Below, one piece after another: positions 55,411 through 62,817 of a stretch of DNA of 64,000 bases. Both the position numbers and the translations under genes were made by a program. A model generated the notes under the pieces. It was not told where the DNA came from. It made no database searches and worked only from the letters and a program-made list of their open reading frames with translations. Positions within the stretch are counted from its first letter, which is position 1, and every line of letters starts with the position of its first letter. Source of the DNA: Formosa sp. Hel1_31_208 (GTDB taxonomy: Bacteria; Bacteroidota; Bacteroidia; Flavobacteriales; Flavobacteriaceae); NCBI RefSeq assembly GCF_900104785.1, contig NZ_LT629733.1, positions 3,017,001-3,081,000 of the forward strand, written 5' to 3'.

Positions 55411-55995
55411 ATGCAATCTGATAATTCTAAAATAAAAGATATTTTTAAAAATCTTTCTTTTTCCGAAAACGAAATAAAGATTATAGAATCTGTATTTCAT
55501 AAAGTGAACTACAAAAAAGGAGATATGATTATCAAACCAGATGACAATGTTGATAATCAATACTATATTTTGGAAGGCTGCCTCCGTTCTTATTTTATAA
55601 ATCGACAAGCCAAAGAACATACCGTACAATTTGGAATCAAAGACTGGTGGATTAGTGATTACACCGCATTTTTCTCAGATTCTAAATCCATTATGAATAT
55701 TGAAGTTATAAAAGATGCCACATTATATAAATTATCTAAATCAGATAAAGAACATTTATATTCTGCAATTCCACGTATTGAGTCCTTTTTCAGAAAAAAA
55801 TTAGAAAAGGCTTTTGCGGCATTTCAAAAACGCATATTATCAAATTTATCTGAAACAGCTGCTGTTCGATATAAAAACTTTATTAAGACCTACCCAAATA
55901 TAGAACAGTGTGTAAAAAATTACCATATTGCGTCATACTTAGGGATCACTACTGAAAGTCTAAGCAGAATACGAAAAGACATTTCTCACTCATAA
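55411..55995 (+). CDS. Crp/Fnr family transcriptional regulator
   Basis: A 194-aa protein with an N-terminal cyclic-nucleotide-binding-like domain (about 8-125, KGDMIIKPDDNVDNQYYILEGCLRSYF) and a C-terminal helix-turn-helix (about 165-190, IASYLGITTESLSRIRKDI). The pattern matches the short Crp-like regulators common in flavobacteria. No four-cysteine Fe-S motif is present, so it is not an oxygen-sensing Fnr. The frame could extend to 55294 (TTG) or 55390 (ATG), but only the chosen start leaves the palindrome non-coding. It might control the sulfur operon downstream, where a Crp/Fnr-like dyad occurs; that link is untested. Confidence 0.85.
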   Translation: MQSDNSKIKDIFKNLSFSENEIKIIESVFHKVNYKKGDMIIKPDDNVDNQYYILEGCLRSYFINRQAKEHTVQFGIKDWWISDYTAFFSDSKSIMNIEVIKDATLYKLSKSDKEHLYSAIPRIESFFRKKLEKAFAAFQKRILSNLSETAAVRYKNFIKTYPNIEQCVKNYHIASYLGITTESLSRIRKDISHS

Positions 55996-56088
55996 TTTAT
56001 TAACATATATCAATTTATTTAAAGCTAACTTATTGTAATTTTGTGACTTATAATAGTTAGATTGACATAACATTATTGTAAATCCCTA

Positions 56089-56102
56089 TGATTAATAGCT
56101 GA
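56089..56102 (+). other. intergenic motif copy C (TGATTAATAGCTGA)
   Basis: A full match to TGRTTAATAGCWGA, ending 1 nt before the terminator stem. Confidence 0.4.
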
Positions 56103-56103
56103 C

Positions 56104-56132
56104 AAAGCGCAAGTTTACCCAACTTGCGCTTT
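56104..56132 (+). terminator. terminator after the Crp/Fnr gene or small RNA
   Basis: A perfect 12-bp stem (AAAGCGCAAGTT / AACTTGCGCTTT) with a 5-nt loop followed by further T's. Confidence 0.9.
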
Positions 56133-56321
56133 TTTGTTTTGAAACACCTTTATAATCACCCACTAGTCTTGAGTTCCCAGTTCTTAAATTGTCTTTCATT
56201 CTAGCCATCGACCCATATTTCAGATCTAGAAAAAGATTACAACGCAAGGTCCGCCATCACTAAAAGCAATACTATAAAAAATGATTCAACGCAATGAGAT
56301 GGATTTTTGTAGTTTTATATT

Positions 56322-56954
56322 ATGAAAATCATCTCGACCAATATCGCTAAACCAACAACCATCTTTTGGAATGGCAAAGAGGTGACCACAGGCATCTTTA
56401 AAAAACCTGTTGACTCGGCCATTCACCTCGGAAAAGAAAACGTGAAAGGCGATGAGGTTTCCGATAGAAAAGTCCATGGTGGTATATACAAAGCCTGTTA
56501 TTTATTTTCTACAGATCATTATCCATATTGGAAAACCCTGTATCCAAATCTCAACTGGACTTACGGTATGCTTGGTGAGAACCTAACTGTTGAACATTTA
56601 AATGAAAAAGAACTTCATATTGGTGATATCTATAAGGTTGGAAATGCCTTAGTACAAATCACACTACCTAGAGAACCTTGTTATAAATTTGCTGCTAAAT
56701 TTGAATCTACAACCGTAATAAAGGCCTTCGTTGCCCACGGTTACCCTGGCACTTATGTTCGTATTTTAGAAGAAGGCACGGTGAAAAATGCCGACACTTT
56801 TCAATTGGTGGAAAAAATAGAACATAGTATCTCCATTTGGGATTTTTTTGCGCTGTTATATGCGCAAAATAAAAACAAAGATCATATCCGATTAATTATG
56901 GATAATGAGGCTTTACCCCAACGAAAGAGACAGATACTAAAAGCTTTATTATAA
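56322..56954 (+). CDS. MOSC domain protein
   Basis: A 210-aa cytoplasmic protein of the YiiM type. Motifs are DRKVHGGIYKACYLFSTDHYPYW near residues 47-69, GMLGENLTVE near 87-96 and the MOSC cysteine in LPREPCYKFAAKF near 126-138. MOSC proteins bind molybdenum cofactor and transfer or reduce N-hydroxylated bases; the C-terminal helical segment (about 165-210) is typical of YiiM. A short 7-bp hairpin follows the stop. Proximity to the sulfur operon may be incidental. Confidence 0.88.
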   Translation: MKIISTNIAKPTTIFWNGKEVTTGIFKKPVDSAIHLGKENVKGDEVSDRKVHGGIYKACYLFSTDHYPYWKTLYPNLNWTYGMLGENLTVEHLNEKELHIGDIYKVGNALVQITLPREPCYKFAAKFESTTVIKAFVAHGYPGTYVRILEEGTVKNADTFQLVEKIEHSISIWDFFALLYAQNKNKDHIRLIMDNEALPQRKRQILKALL

Positions 56955-57008
56955 GGAGACTCCTTATTATTAGACATTCCTTTTATTAAATCTAGATGAT
57001 ACCCGTTT

Positions 57009-57045
57009 GGTTTACCAGGTTATAGAAGCGCTTCAAGAGTAAACC
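57009..57045. repeat. compound inverted repeat
   Basis: Outer arms GGTTTAC / GTAAACC enclose a perfect 10-bp palindrome GAAGCGCTTC (57025-57034). It has no U-tract. It could be a cruciform-type regulatory site or repeat remnant. Confidence 0.4.
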
Positions 57046-57156
57046 TATTCAAACTTGATGTAATTACGTAGAAATAAAATTAAACTCAAGCCTCCAAAAA
57101 GACGCTATACACATTAGGTTTTCTCTATAGTATACTTGCAAAAATCTCCTGATGTT

Positions 57157-57174
57157 ATGTAACATAGGTTACAT
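57157..57174. promoter_or_regulatory. Crp/Fnr-type dyad ATGTAACATAGGTTACAT
   Basis: A perfect 7-4-7 inverted repeat (ATGTAAC, 4 nt, GTTACAT). The inner GTAAC-N4-GTTAC has the 5-4-5 geometry of Crp/Fnr-family sites. Its centre is about 64 nt before the start predicted from the TACCTTTA element, near the class I activator position. The regulator at 55411 is an obvious candidate. Confidence 0.55.
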
Positions 57175-57216
57175 AGGTATATGACAATTATCATGTTATT
57201 TTGAGGCACTTCAGAG

Positions 57217-57224
57217 TACCTTTA
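57217..57224 (+). promoter_or_regulatory. candidate -7 element (TACCTTTA) of the sulfur-relay operon
   Basis: Seven of eight positions match TAnnTTTG, with the final G replaced by A. It lies 76 nt before the first ATG. A weak core promoter next to an activator dyad fits regulated expression. Confidence 0.4.
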
Positions 57225-57300
57225 TACAACTAAAAACATTATAACCATGTAATGTATGATAAGGTTAATTTTATCAGCTGTTACAACAAACTAAATAATC

Positions 57301-58635
57301 ATGAGATCACTTTTTTCAACATTTTTGTATTTACTTTTTTCGGTTTCGGCTATCGCTCAAACTGGTCATATTATGCAAGGTGCAGGATCTGTGAACATGT
57401 CTATGGGTGGTGCTGCAACCGCACAACCTTTAGATATTTCAGGAGCTTTGCAATGGAACCCAGCTGCCATATCGACTTTTGATGGAACCATCATAAGTTT
57501 TGATATTGGATTATTCTCATCATCTCCAACATTATTCTCTACTGTTCCAGAATTTGATAGCATGGGTATGCCAACTGGTAATTTCTTTTCTGGTGTAACT
57601 GAAGACGATAGAGGCCTTTCACCTATGCCTGCTTTAGCAGTAGTTTGGGGAAAAGAAGGTAGCAAGCACACCTTTGGAGCTTCTGCTTTTGGTATTAGCG
57701 GATTTGGAGTGACGTTTCCAGAAAGTATGACAAATCCTATTAATGCTCCTCAAAGTATGGGTGGATTTGGTCGTATAGAATCCGATTATATTTTATTACA
57801 AATCGGTTTTACTTGGGCTTATGAATTAAGTGACAACTTTTCAATAGGTCTAGAACCAACTTTTAATTATGCCACTCTAGAATTAATGCCTAATCCAACA
57901 GCAAATCCTGGAGCATCTGGTTATCCTTCAACAGATAAAGCGACTGCAACTGGGTTTGGTGGTCAAATAGGACTATTTTATGATTCTAAAACAGGGTTTA
58001 AGGCTGGTTTATCCTATAAAAGCACTCAATCGTTCAGCAAGTTTAAATTCGATAACACCTATTTAGATGCTTCTACAGGCACTAATGAATTTAATATGGA
58101 TTATCCAGCAATCTATTCCATTGGTTTGGGATACTCAAAATCTGATTTTGATATTGCTTTAGATTACAGATTAGTAGATTATGAAAACACAGATGGATTC
58201 TCAACTACGGGATGGACACCTACTGCATCAGTAAGTGGGTTTGGATGGCAAAACATTTCAATAGTTTCGGCTGGTGTTCAATATAAAGGTATCAATAAAC
58301 TGCCTTTACGAGTTGGGTACACGTACAGTTCTAATCCGATAAACGACGACGTTGCATTTTTTAATATCCCAGCAACGGCGATTATTAAAAATGCATTTCA
58401 GTTAGGGTTAACTTATGAATTTAATGACCGACTTAATTTAAATGCAGTTTACCATCATGGTGATAGCGGAGGAAAAACTTCTGGTCAAATATTAAATCCT
58501 GGATTTATACCAAACTTCCCTCCTTATGGTGCAATCCCAGGTAGTAATGTATCCTACGAGATGACTACAGATTTATTTATGATAGGATTTAATTACACGT
58601 TTAAAAGAAAAGAGGTAAAAAATAACGACTTATAA
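57301..58635 (+). CDS. FadL/OmpP1-type outer-membrane channel (sulfur-relay operon gene 1)
   Basis: A 444-aa outer-membrane protein. A signal peptide ends near residue 19 (SAIA|Q). The mature N-terminus has the FadL/Toluene_X hallmark (QGAGSVNMSMGGAATAQPLDISGALQWNPA, positions 26-55), in which the N-terminal hatch plugs a 14-strand barrel. The last residues form an aromatic strand (LFMIGFNYTFKRK) before a short tail. FadL-type channels admit hydrophobic molecules by lateral diffusion. It leads an operon of sulfur-handling genes (11-nt gap to the next), so I infer that it takes up a hydrophobic sulfur compound or supports export; this is untested. Confidence 0.88.
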   Translation: MRSLFSTFLYLLFSVSAIAQTGHIMQGAGSVNMSMGGAATAQPLDISGALQWNPAAISTFDGTIISFDIGLFSSSPTLFSTVPEFDSMGMPTGNFFSGVTEDDRGLSPMPALAVVWGKEGSKHTFGASAFGISGFGVTFPESMTNPINAPQSMGGFGRIESDYILLQIGFTWAYELSDNFSIGLEPTFNYATLELMPNPTANPGASGYPSTDKATATGFGGQIGLFYDSKTGFKAGLSYKSTQSFSKFKFDNTYLDASTGTNEFNMDYPAIYSIGLGYSKSDFDIALDYRLVDYENTDGFSTTGWTPTASVSGFGWQNISIVSAGVQYKGINKLPLRVGYTYSSNPINDDVAFFNIPATAIIKNAFQLGLTYEFNDRLNLNAVYHHGDSGGKTSGQILNPGFIPNFPPYGAIPGSNVSYEMTTDLFMIGFNYTFKRKEVKNNDL

Positions 58636-58646
58636 AAAACAATATA

Positions 58647-59891
58647 ATGAAAGAGCTACTCATATTAGGTGCAGGGACGTCAGGGACAATGATGGCGAAT
58701 CATCTTCGAAAAACACTTCCTAAAAAGGATTGGAATATAACAATAGTGGATCAGGAAGAAACACATTATTATCAACCTGGATTTTTATTTCTACCTTTCG
58801 ATTTATATAAATCGAAAGATGTTAAAAAGAAAATAGATAAGTTCATTCCTAAAGGTGTTCAATTAATTAACGAAAAAATTGATCGCATAGATAAAGACAA
58901 TGATATCGTTCTACTTAAAAACAATACATCTTTAAAATATGACATTTTAATTATAGCCACAGGAACAAAAATTGCTCCGCAAGAAATAGAAGGCATGTTA
59001 GGTGATCATTGGTATGATACTGTATTTGATTTTTACACCTTTGAAGGTGCACGAAACTTGCGTAATAAATTAAGAAATTGGGAAGGTGGCAAATTGGTTG
59101 TTCATATTACTGAAATGCCTATTAAATGTCCAGTAGCTCCTTTAGAATTTGCTTTTTTAGCTGACTCTTACTTCATTAATAAAGGAATGCGAGATAAGGT
59201 TGACATTACATATGTAACACCAATGTCAGGTGCATTTACAAAACCAAAAGCAACAGAAGCCCTAGAGCACTTATTAGATCAAAAACATATTAAAGTAGTT
59301 CCTGACTTTAATATAGAACACGTCGACGGAGCTCATCAAAAAATTGTCGATTATGCAGGTGAAGAGGTTGCATATGATCTATTAGTCACGGTCCCAACTA
59401 ATATGGGTGACGATATGATTGAACGTTCAGGATTTGGTGATGAATTAAATTTTGTACCCACTGATAAGGCTTCCCTTCAAACCACCGTTAAGGACAATAT
59501 TTTTGCCATAGGTGACGCGACTAACATACCTGCTTCTAAAGCCGGTTCTGTTGCCCATTTTGAAGCAGAAATATTAACCGAAAACATCAAGAGATATATA
59601 GCAGGCGAAGCACTCAAGAAAGAATATGATGGTCATGCCAATTGCTTTATAGAAACGGGTCATGGAAAAGCCTTACTGATAGACTTTAATTACAATCAAG
59701 AACCAGTAAAAGGCACATTCCCTTTCCCAGGTGTAGGTCCATTAAGTTTATTAAAGGAAACACACATGAATCATATGGGTAAATTAGCTTTCCGATGGAT
59801 TTATTGGAACATGCTTATTAAAGGCAAACATATTCCTTTCGTATCTGCAACAATGAATACCGCAGGAAAACAATTAGAAGAATCAGTATAA
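58647..59891 (+). CDS. SQR-like FAD/NAD(P)-binding oxidoreductase (operon gene 2)
   Basis: A 414-aa flavoprotein of the sulfide:quinone oxidoreductase / flavocytochrome c group. The N-terminal dinucleotide fold has LGAGTSG, IIATGT is at about 103-107, and the second FAD motif IFAIGDATNIPASKAG is at about 285-300. Two cysteines sit where SQRs keep their redox pair: Cys161 (IKCPVAPLEF) and Cys333 (GHANCFIETG). The third cysteine of some SQRs is absent. Like SQRs it has an amphipathic C-terminus that could touch the membrane. The likely reaction is sulfide or persulfide oxidation to quinone-bound electrons and sulfane sulfur; the DsrC- and DsrE-like partners support this. Confidence 0.85.
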   Translation: MKELLILGAGTSGTMMANHLRKTLPKKDWNITIVDQEETHYYQPGFLFLPFDLYKSKDVKKKIDKFIPKGVQLINEKIDRIDKDNDIVLLKNNTSLKYDILIIATGTKIAPQEIEGMLGDHWYDTVFDFYTFEGARNLRNKLRNWEGGKLVVHITEMPIKCPVAPLEFAFLADSYFINKGMRDKVDITYVTPMSGAFTKPKATEALEHLLDQKHIKVVPDFNIEHVDGAHQKIVDYAGEEVAYDLLVTVPTNMGDDMIERSGFGDELNFVPTDKASLQTTVKDNIFAIGDATNIPASKAGSVAHFEAEILTENIKRYIAGEALKKEYDGHANCFIETGHGKALLIDFNYNQEPVKGTFPFPGVGPLSLLKETHMNHMGKLAFRWIYWNMLIKGKHIPFVSATMNTAGKQLEESV

Positions 59892-59913
59892 TAATAAACT
59901 AAATCTTAAAATA

Positions 59914-60228
59914 ATGGTAGTAGAAAAAATATATGGAGAACTGTGTGTCACATGCAATGCACAAGGTTATTTAACCGATTTAAATCAATGGACAAAAGAA
60001 GTTGGTTCAGAAATCGCTAAAGAAGAAGGTATTGAAATGACAGATAAACATTGGGAAGTCATTACTTATTTACAAGATCAATGTAGAAATCAAGTTCCTT
60101 TAAGTATCAGAAAAATTGGTAAAAGTGGTGTTGTAAGCATCAAAGAATTCTATCAACTCTTTCCTAAAGGACCTTTAAAAATATCGAGCAGAATTGCTGG
60201 TATACCAAAACCCGTAAGTTGTATATAA
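59914..60228 (+). CDS. DsrC/TusE family sulfur-carrier protein with N-terminal CxxC (operon gene 3)
   Basis: A 104-aa protein of the DsrC/TusE/DsvC family: GYLTDLNQW near 18-26, EEGIEMTDKHWEVI near 37-50, and the flexible C-terminal arm RIAGIPKPVSCI. The penultimate Cys103 is the conserved sulfur-carrying CysA. Eleven residues earlier, where true DsrC has CysB, there is Ser92, so the dissimilatory sulfite-reductase trisulfide chemistry is not possible and a TusE-like persulfide carrier is more likely. Two extra cysteines form CxxC at 11-14 in the N-terminal strand, and Cys57 is also present; the CxxC is unusual. The loop after residue 60 is shorter than in standard DsrC. Confidence 0.87.
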   Translation: MVVEKIYGELCVTCNAQGYLTDLNQWTKEVGSEIAKEEGIEMTDKHWEVITYLQDQCRNQVPLSIRKIGKSGVVSIKEFYQLFPKGPLKISSRIAGIPKPVSCI

Positions 60229-60262
60229 CTCAGGTTATCACTAATCAATAAATACTATTAAA

Positions 60263-60778
60263 ATGGAAAATACTATGTCAAGCCCTGTAAATGAAAAAAA
60301 GGAAGGTAAAAAACCCATCAAAAAAATGATGCTTATTTTATCTAAGGCAACAATAGATAATGTTTATGCTTGCTTTATTCTAGCAAATGGTGCTCGAATG
60401 GAAGGTATCGAGTCAGAAATATTTTTTACGTTTTTCGGATTGGAAGCGATTCAAAAAAAGAAACTTGAACATTTACGTGTTGCTACCGTTGGAAATCCAG
60501 GTATGCATATTCCAACCATGCTAGGCGGTTTACCAGGAATGGAAGCCTTGGCAACCAAAATGATGAAATCTGAAATGGAAAAACTAGATATTCCGCCAGT
60601 TGGTGAATTCTTAGAAATTCTTTCAGCCTCAGGAACTAAACTATGGGCTTGTAAATTAGCAATGGATATGTTCCATCTTGGAAAAGAACACTTAGTTGAA
60701 GATCTTGATGGTGTATTAACCGTTGGTGATTTCTATGCACGAGCACAAGGCGACAATACACATCTACTCTTTATCTAA
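60263..60778 (+). CDS. DsrE/DsrF-like (DsrE2-type) sulfur-transfer protein (operon gene 4)
   Basis: A 171-aa protein. After a charged N-terminal stretch, KMMLILSKATIDNVYACFILANGA (positions 21-44) begins the DsrE fold. FFTFFGLEAI and a methionine/proline-rich variable segment (about 78-103) follow, then the conserved GTKLWACKLAMDMF near 124-137. Cys37 and Cys130 are at the positions expected for DsrE2-type sulfurtransferases, with Cys130 the likely sulfur carrier. DsrE2 proteins pass sulfane sulfur between TusA/rhodanese and DsrC-like partners. It closes the operon, 22 nt before a strong terminator. Confidence 0.87.
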   Translation: MENTMSSPVNEKKEGKKPIKKMMLILSKATIDNVYACFILANGARMEGIESEIFFTFFGLEAIQKKKLEHLRVATVGNPGMHIPTMLGGLPGMEALATKMMKSEMEKLDIPPVGEFLEILSASGTKLWACKLAMDMFHLGKEHLVEDLDGVLTVGDFYARAQGDNTHLLFI

Positions 60779-60799
60779 CTTCTTATGATTACAATGAAA

Positions 60800-60829
60800 A
60801 AAACCACTTTGCTCAGGCAAGGTGGTTTT
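60800..60829 (+). terminator. terminator of the sulfur-relay operon
   Basis: AAAACCACTTTG / CAAGGTGGTTTT with a 6-nt loop and T tail, nearly identical in both arms to the terminator at 53660-53689. Confidence 0.9.
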
Positions 60830-60854
60830 TTAATTAAGACTACAAGTTTTAAAC

Positions 60855-60862
60855 TATCTTTG
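60855..60862 (+). promoter_or_regulatory. -7 element (TATCTTTG) for the DEAD-box helicase
   Basis: A full TAnnTTTG match, 17 nt before the ATG and just behind the preceding terminator. Confidence 0.5.
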
Positions 60863-60879
60863 TCCTTAAACATGATGCC

Positions 60880-62115
60880 ATGTCATTTAAAGACTTAAAA
60901 CTTAATAAGCCCATTCTAAGAGCCGTTGCCGAAGCTGGTTATGACAACCCTACCTTAGTCCAAGAACGCACCATACCTTTAGTATTAGAAGGTAAAGATG
61001 TGATTACCTCAGCTCAAACAGGAACTGGAAAAACAGCAGCTTTTGCTTTGCCAATCTTACAGTTATTATTTGACAAACAAGATGCTCCTAAAAAAGGAAA
61101 AAAAATTAGAGCATTGATTGTAAGTCCGACACGAGAATTAGCTATTCAGATAGCTAAAAATTTCGAAACTTATGCAACATATACCAATCTGAAATCTGCT
61201 GTGGTTTATGGCGGCACATCTATTGAACCTCAAAAAGATATTTTGAAGAAAGGTATCGATATTTTGGTGGCAACACCTGGACGACTCTTAGATCTTCACA
61301 AACAAGATTTATTGAATCTAGATTATATTGAAACCTTTGTATTAGACGAAGCTGACCTCATGCTTGATATGGGATTTATAGATGATGTCAAGAAGGTTGA
61401 ACGTTTGTGTCCTGAAACGAAACAAACCCTTCTATTTTCAGCAACAATGCCATTTAAAGTAGAGCAACTAGCCAACTCTATTTTAAAAGACCCAGTACGG
61501 ATTGAAGTGACTCCTACCTCTTCGGTAGCAAAAAATGTTAGCCAAGTATTATATTACGTACCAAAACAAAATAAAGTAGAATTGTGTTTACATATACTTC
61601 GGAATACTGTAAAAGGCAACATCCTTATTTTTAGACGCACCAAGTTTGGTGTAGACAAACTCCATGAAACACTTATAAAAAACGGTTATACAGCGGAACG
61701 TTTGCACGGTGACCGTTCGCAAAACGAACGTCAAAATGCACTGGCCGATTTCAAACGCGGAAAAGTCAATATTCTTATAGCGACTGATGTTGCTGCCCGT
61801 GGCATAGACATTAATGAACTGGACGCTGTTATCAATTTTGATTTACCAAATATTCCAGAAACCTATGTTCATCGTATTGGTAGAACTGGTCGTGCTGGTG
61901 AATTTGGAAACTCATATTCATTTTGTTCTGCTGATGAAAAATCCTATGTAAAAAATATTCAGCAATTGATTAACGTGCAAATTCCAATTGCGGAAGACCA
62001 TCCGTATCCATTAGATCCGAAAGCAAAACCGATTGTTCATAAAAAACAAGGAAGTAAGTATAAAAAAGGACGTAAAGGTGAGGGTTCTAAAAAGAAAAAG
62101 AAACGTTGGTATTAA
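60880..62115 (+). CDS. DEAD-box RNA helicase (RhlE-like)
   Basis: A 411-aa cytoplasmic ATP-dependent RNA helicase. The Q motif is near residues 20-28, motif I is AQTGTGKT near 45-52, motif II is DEAD, motif III is SAT and motif VI is HRIGRTGRAG near 325-334. A basic C-terminal tail (KKQGSKYKKGRKGEGSKKKK, 388-407) probably binds RNA. The RhlE group works in ribosome assembly, RNA decay or cold adaptation; the exact subtype is not certain. Confidence 0.93.
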   Translation: MSFKDLKLNKPILRAVAEAGYDNPTLVQERTIPLVLEGKDVITSAQTGTGKTAAFALPILQLLFDKQDAPKKGKKIRALIVSPTRELAIQIAKNFETYATYTNLKSAVVYGGTSIEPQKDILKKGIDILVATPGRLLDLHKQDLLNLDYIETFVLDEADLMLDMGFIDDVKKVERLCPETKQTLLFSATMPFKVEQLANSILKDPVRIEVTPTSSVAKNVSQVLYYVPKQNKVELCLHILRNTVKGNILIFRRTKFGVDKLHETLIKNGYTAERLHGDRSQNERQNALADFKRGKVNILIATDVAARGIDINELDAVINFDLPNIPETYVHRIGRTGRAGEFGNSYSFCSADEKSYVKNIQQLINVQIPIAEDHPYPLDPKAKPIVHKKQGSKYKKGRKGEGSKKKKKRWY

Positions 62116-62121
62116 GCCATA

Positions 62122-62156
62122 AAAAAAGCCATTAGTTAGTCACTCATGGCTTTTTT
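62122..62156. terminator. terminator between helicase and the convergent secreted-protein gene
   Basis: An 11-bp stem (AAAAAAGCCAT / ATGGCTTTTTT) with a 13-nt loop that can pair further (AGT/ACT). A and T tracts on both sides allow use from either direction. Confidence 0.85.
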
Positions 62157-62174
62157 GATACTATGATTTTTACA

Positions 62175-62813
62175 CTATTCAAATTTCATTTCAAAAAGCA
62201 AATAATGCTCGATACCAAATTTCTCTCCCCATGTTTCAACTGCATCACCTGAAGTTCCAATTTCGCACCACGAATTTGAACCATCTGGGCGCTCGTATGG
62301 TAATATATAAGCCAAAAAATTAAACTTTTCATTATAACCAATGTCCAAATTACTTTCGTCAGCAAGGTTACGCAAAGCATAATCGTCAGACGCTATAGCA
62401 TCGTAAGTTTTGGTGACACTAAATCTTGAAAACTTAAAGGTTAGCTTTAATTTATTATCACGAGTTCGCTTTGATATCACTCGCATTTTAAGCATCGAAT
62501 CTTTTAGGGTTTCAAATTGGGGGAGACCAAGTGTTTTGCTATTTAAAACTGTGGTATCTGAAACCACTTCTCCATTCCAAATCTCTTTTACGGTTAAGTG
62601 ATAGCTCTTCCCTTTTAACTCCTTTCCTGAAAACTTAATTTTCATATAATCGATGCCTTCAAAACTTAAAATATCCCTTATTTCGATATTATCAGAAGCG
62701 TATTCGGTTTCCATATTTAAACCTGAAGTCGCTTTAAAATTTAGGTCGTTTGTTTGCGCATTTAGAGTGCTGAAGCAAATGAATGCAACAGCTAGTGTGA
62801 TTAAATTTTTCAT
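62175..62813 (-). CDS. secreted protein of unknown function
   Basis: A 212-aa exported protein with a signal peptide ending near residue 19 (STLNA|Q). The mature part is beta-rich and polar (LKMRVISKRTRDNKLKLTFKF) with a single cysteine (SNSWCEIG). I do not recognise the family. It begins 4 nt after the stop of the DUF4097-like gene, so the two are coupled and probably act together in the envelope. Confidence 0.75.
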   Translation of the reverse strand: MKNLITLAVAFICFSTLNAQTNDLNFKATSGLNMETEYASDNIEIRDILSFEGIDYMKIKFSGKELKGKSYHLTVKEIWNGEVVSDTTVLNSKTLGLPQFETLKDSMLKMRVISKRTRDNKLKLTFKFSRFSVTKTYDAIASDDYALRNLADESNLDIGYNEKFNFLAYILPYERPDGSNSWCEIGTSGDAVETWGEKFGIEHYLLFEMKFE

Positions 62814-62817
62814 GTGT

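Larger units (their letters stand above)
56036..56135 (+). ncRNA. candidate small RNA of about 85-90 nt
   Basis: A TAATTTTG -7 element (56036-56043), no open reading frame, the TGATTAATAGCTGA motif (56089-56102) and then an immediate intrinsic terminator (56104-56132 plus U-tract). The distance from the Crp/Fnr stop is only 40 nt, so the alternative is that the terminator simply ends the regulator mRNA. No known RNA family is recognised. Confidence 0.3.
55996..56321. other. intergenic region with candidate small RNA
   Basis: This 326-bp gap carries a -7 element, a motif copy and a terminator that together could make a short RNA (56049 to about 56135). The remaining 190 bp before the MOSC gene show no coding frame or fold I recognise. 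Confidence 0.45.
56955..57300. other. upstream region of the sulfur-relay operon
   Basis: This 346-bp gap contains a 7-bp hairpin just after the MOSC stop (56951-56967), a compound inverted repeat (57009-57045), the Crp/Fnr-like dyad (57157-57174), a TACCTTTA candidate -7 (57217-57224) and a TGATAA/TTATCA inverted repeat in the leader (57257-57276). No reading frame is supported. Confidence 0.55.
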
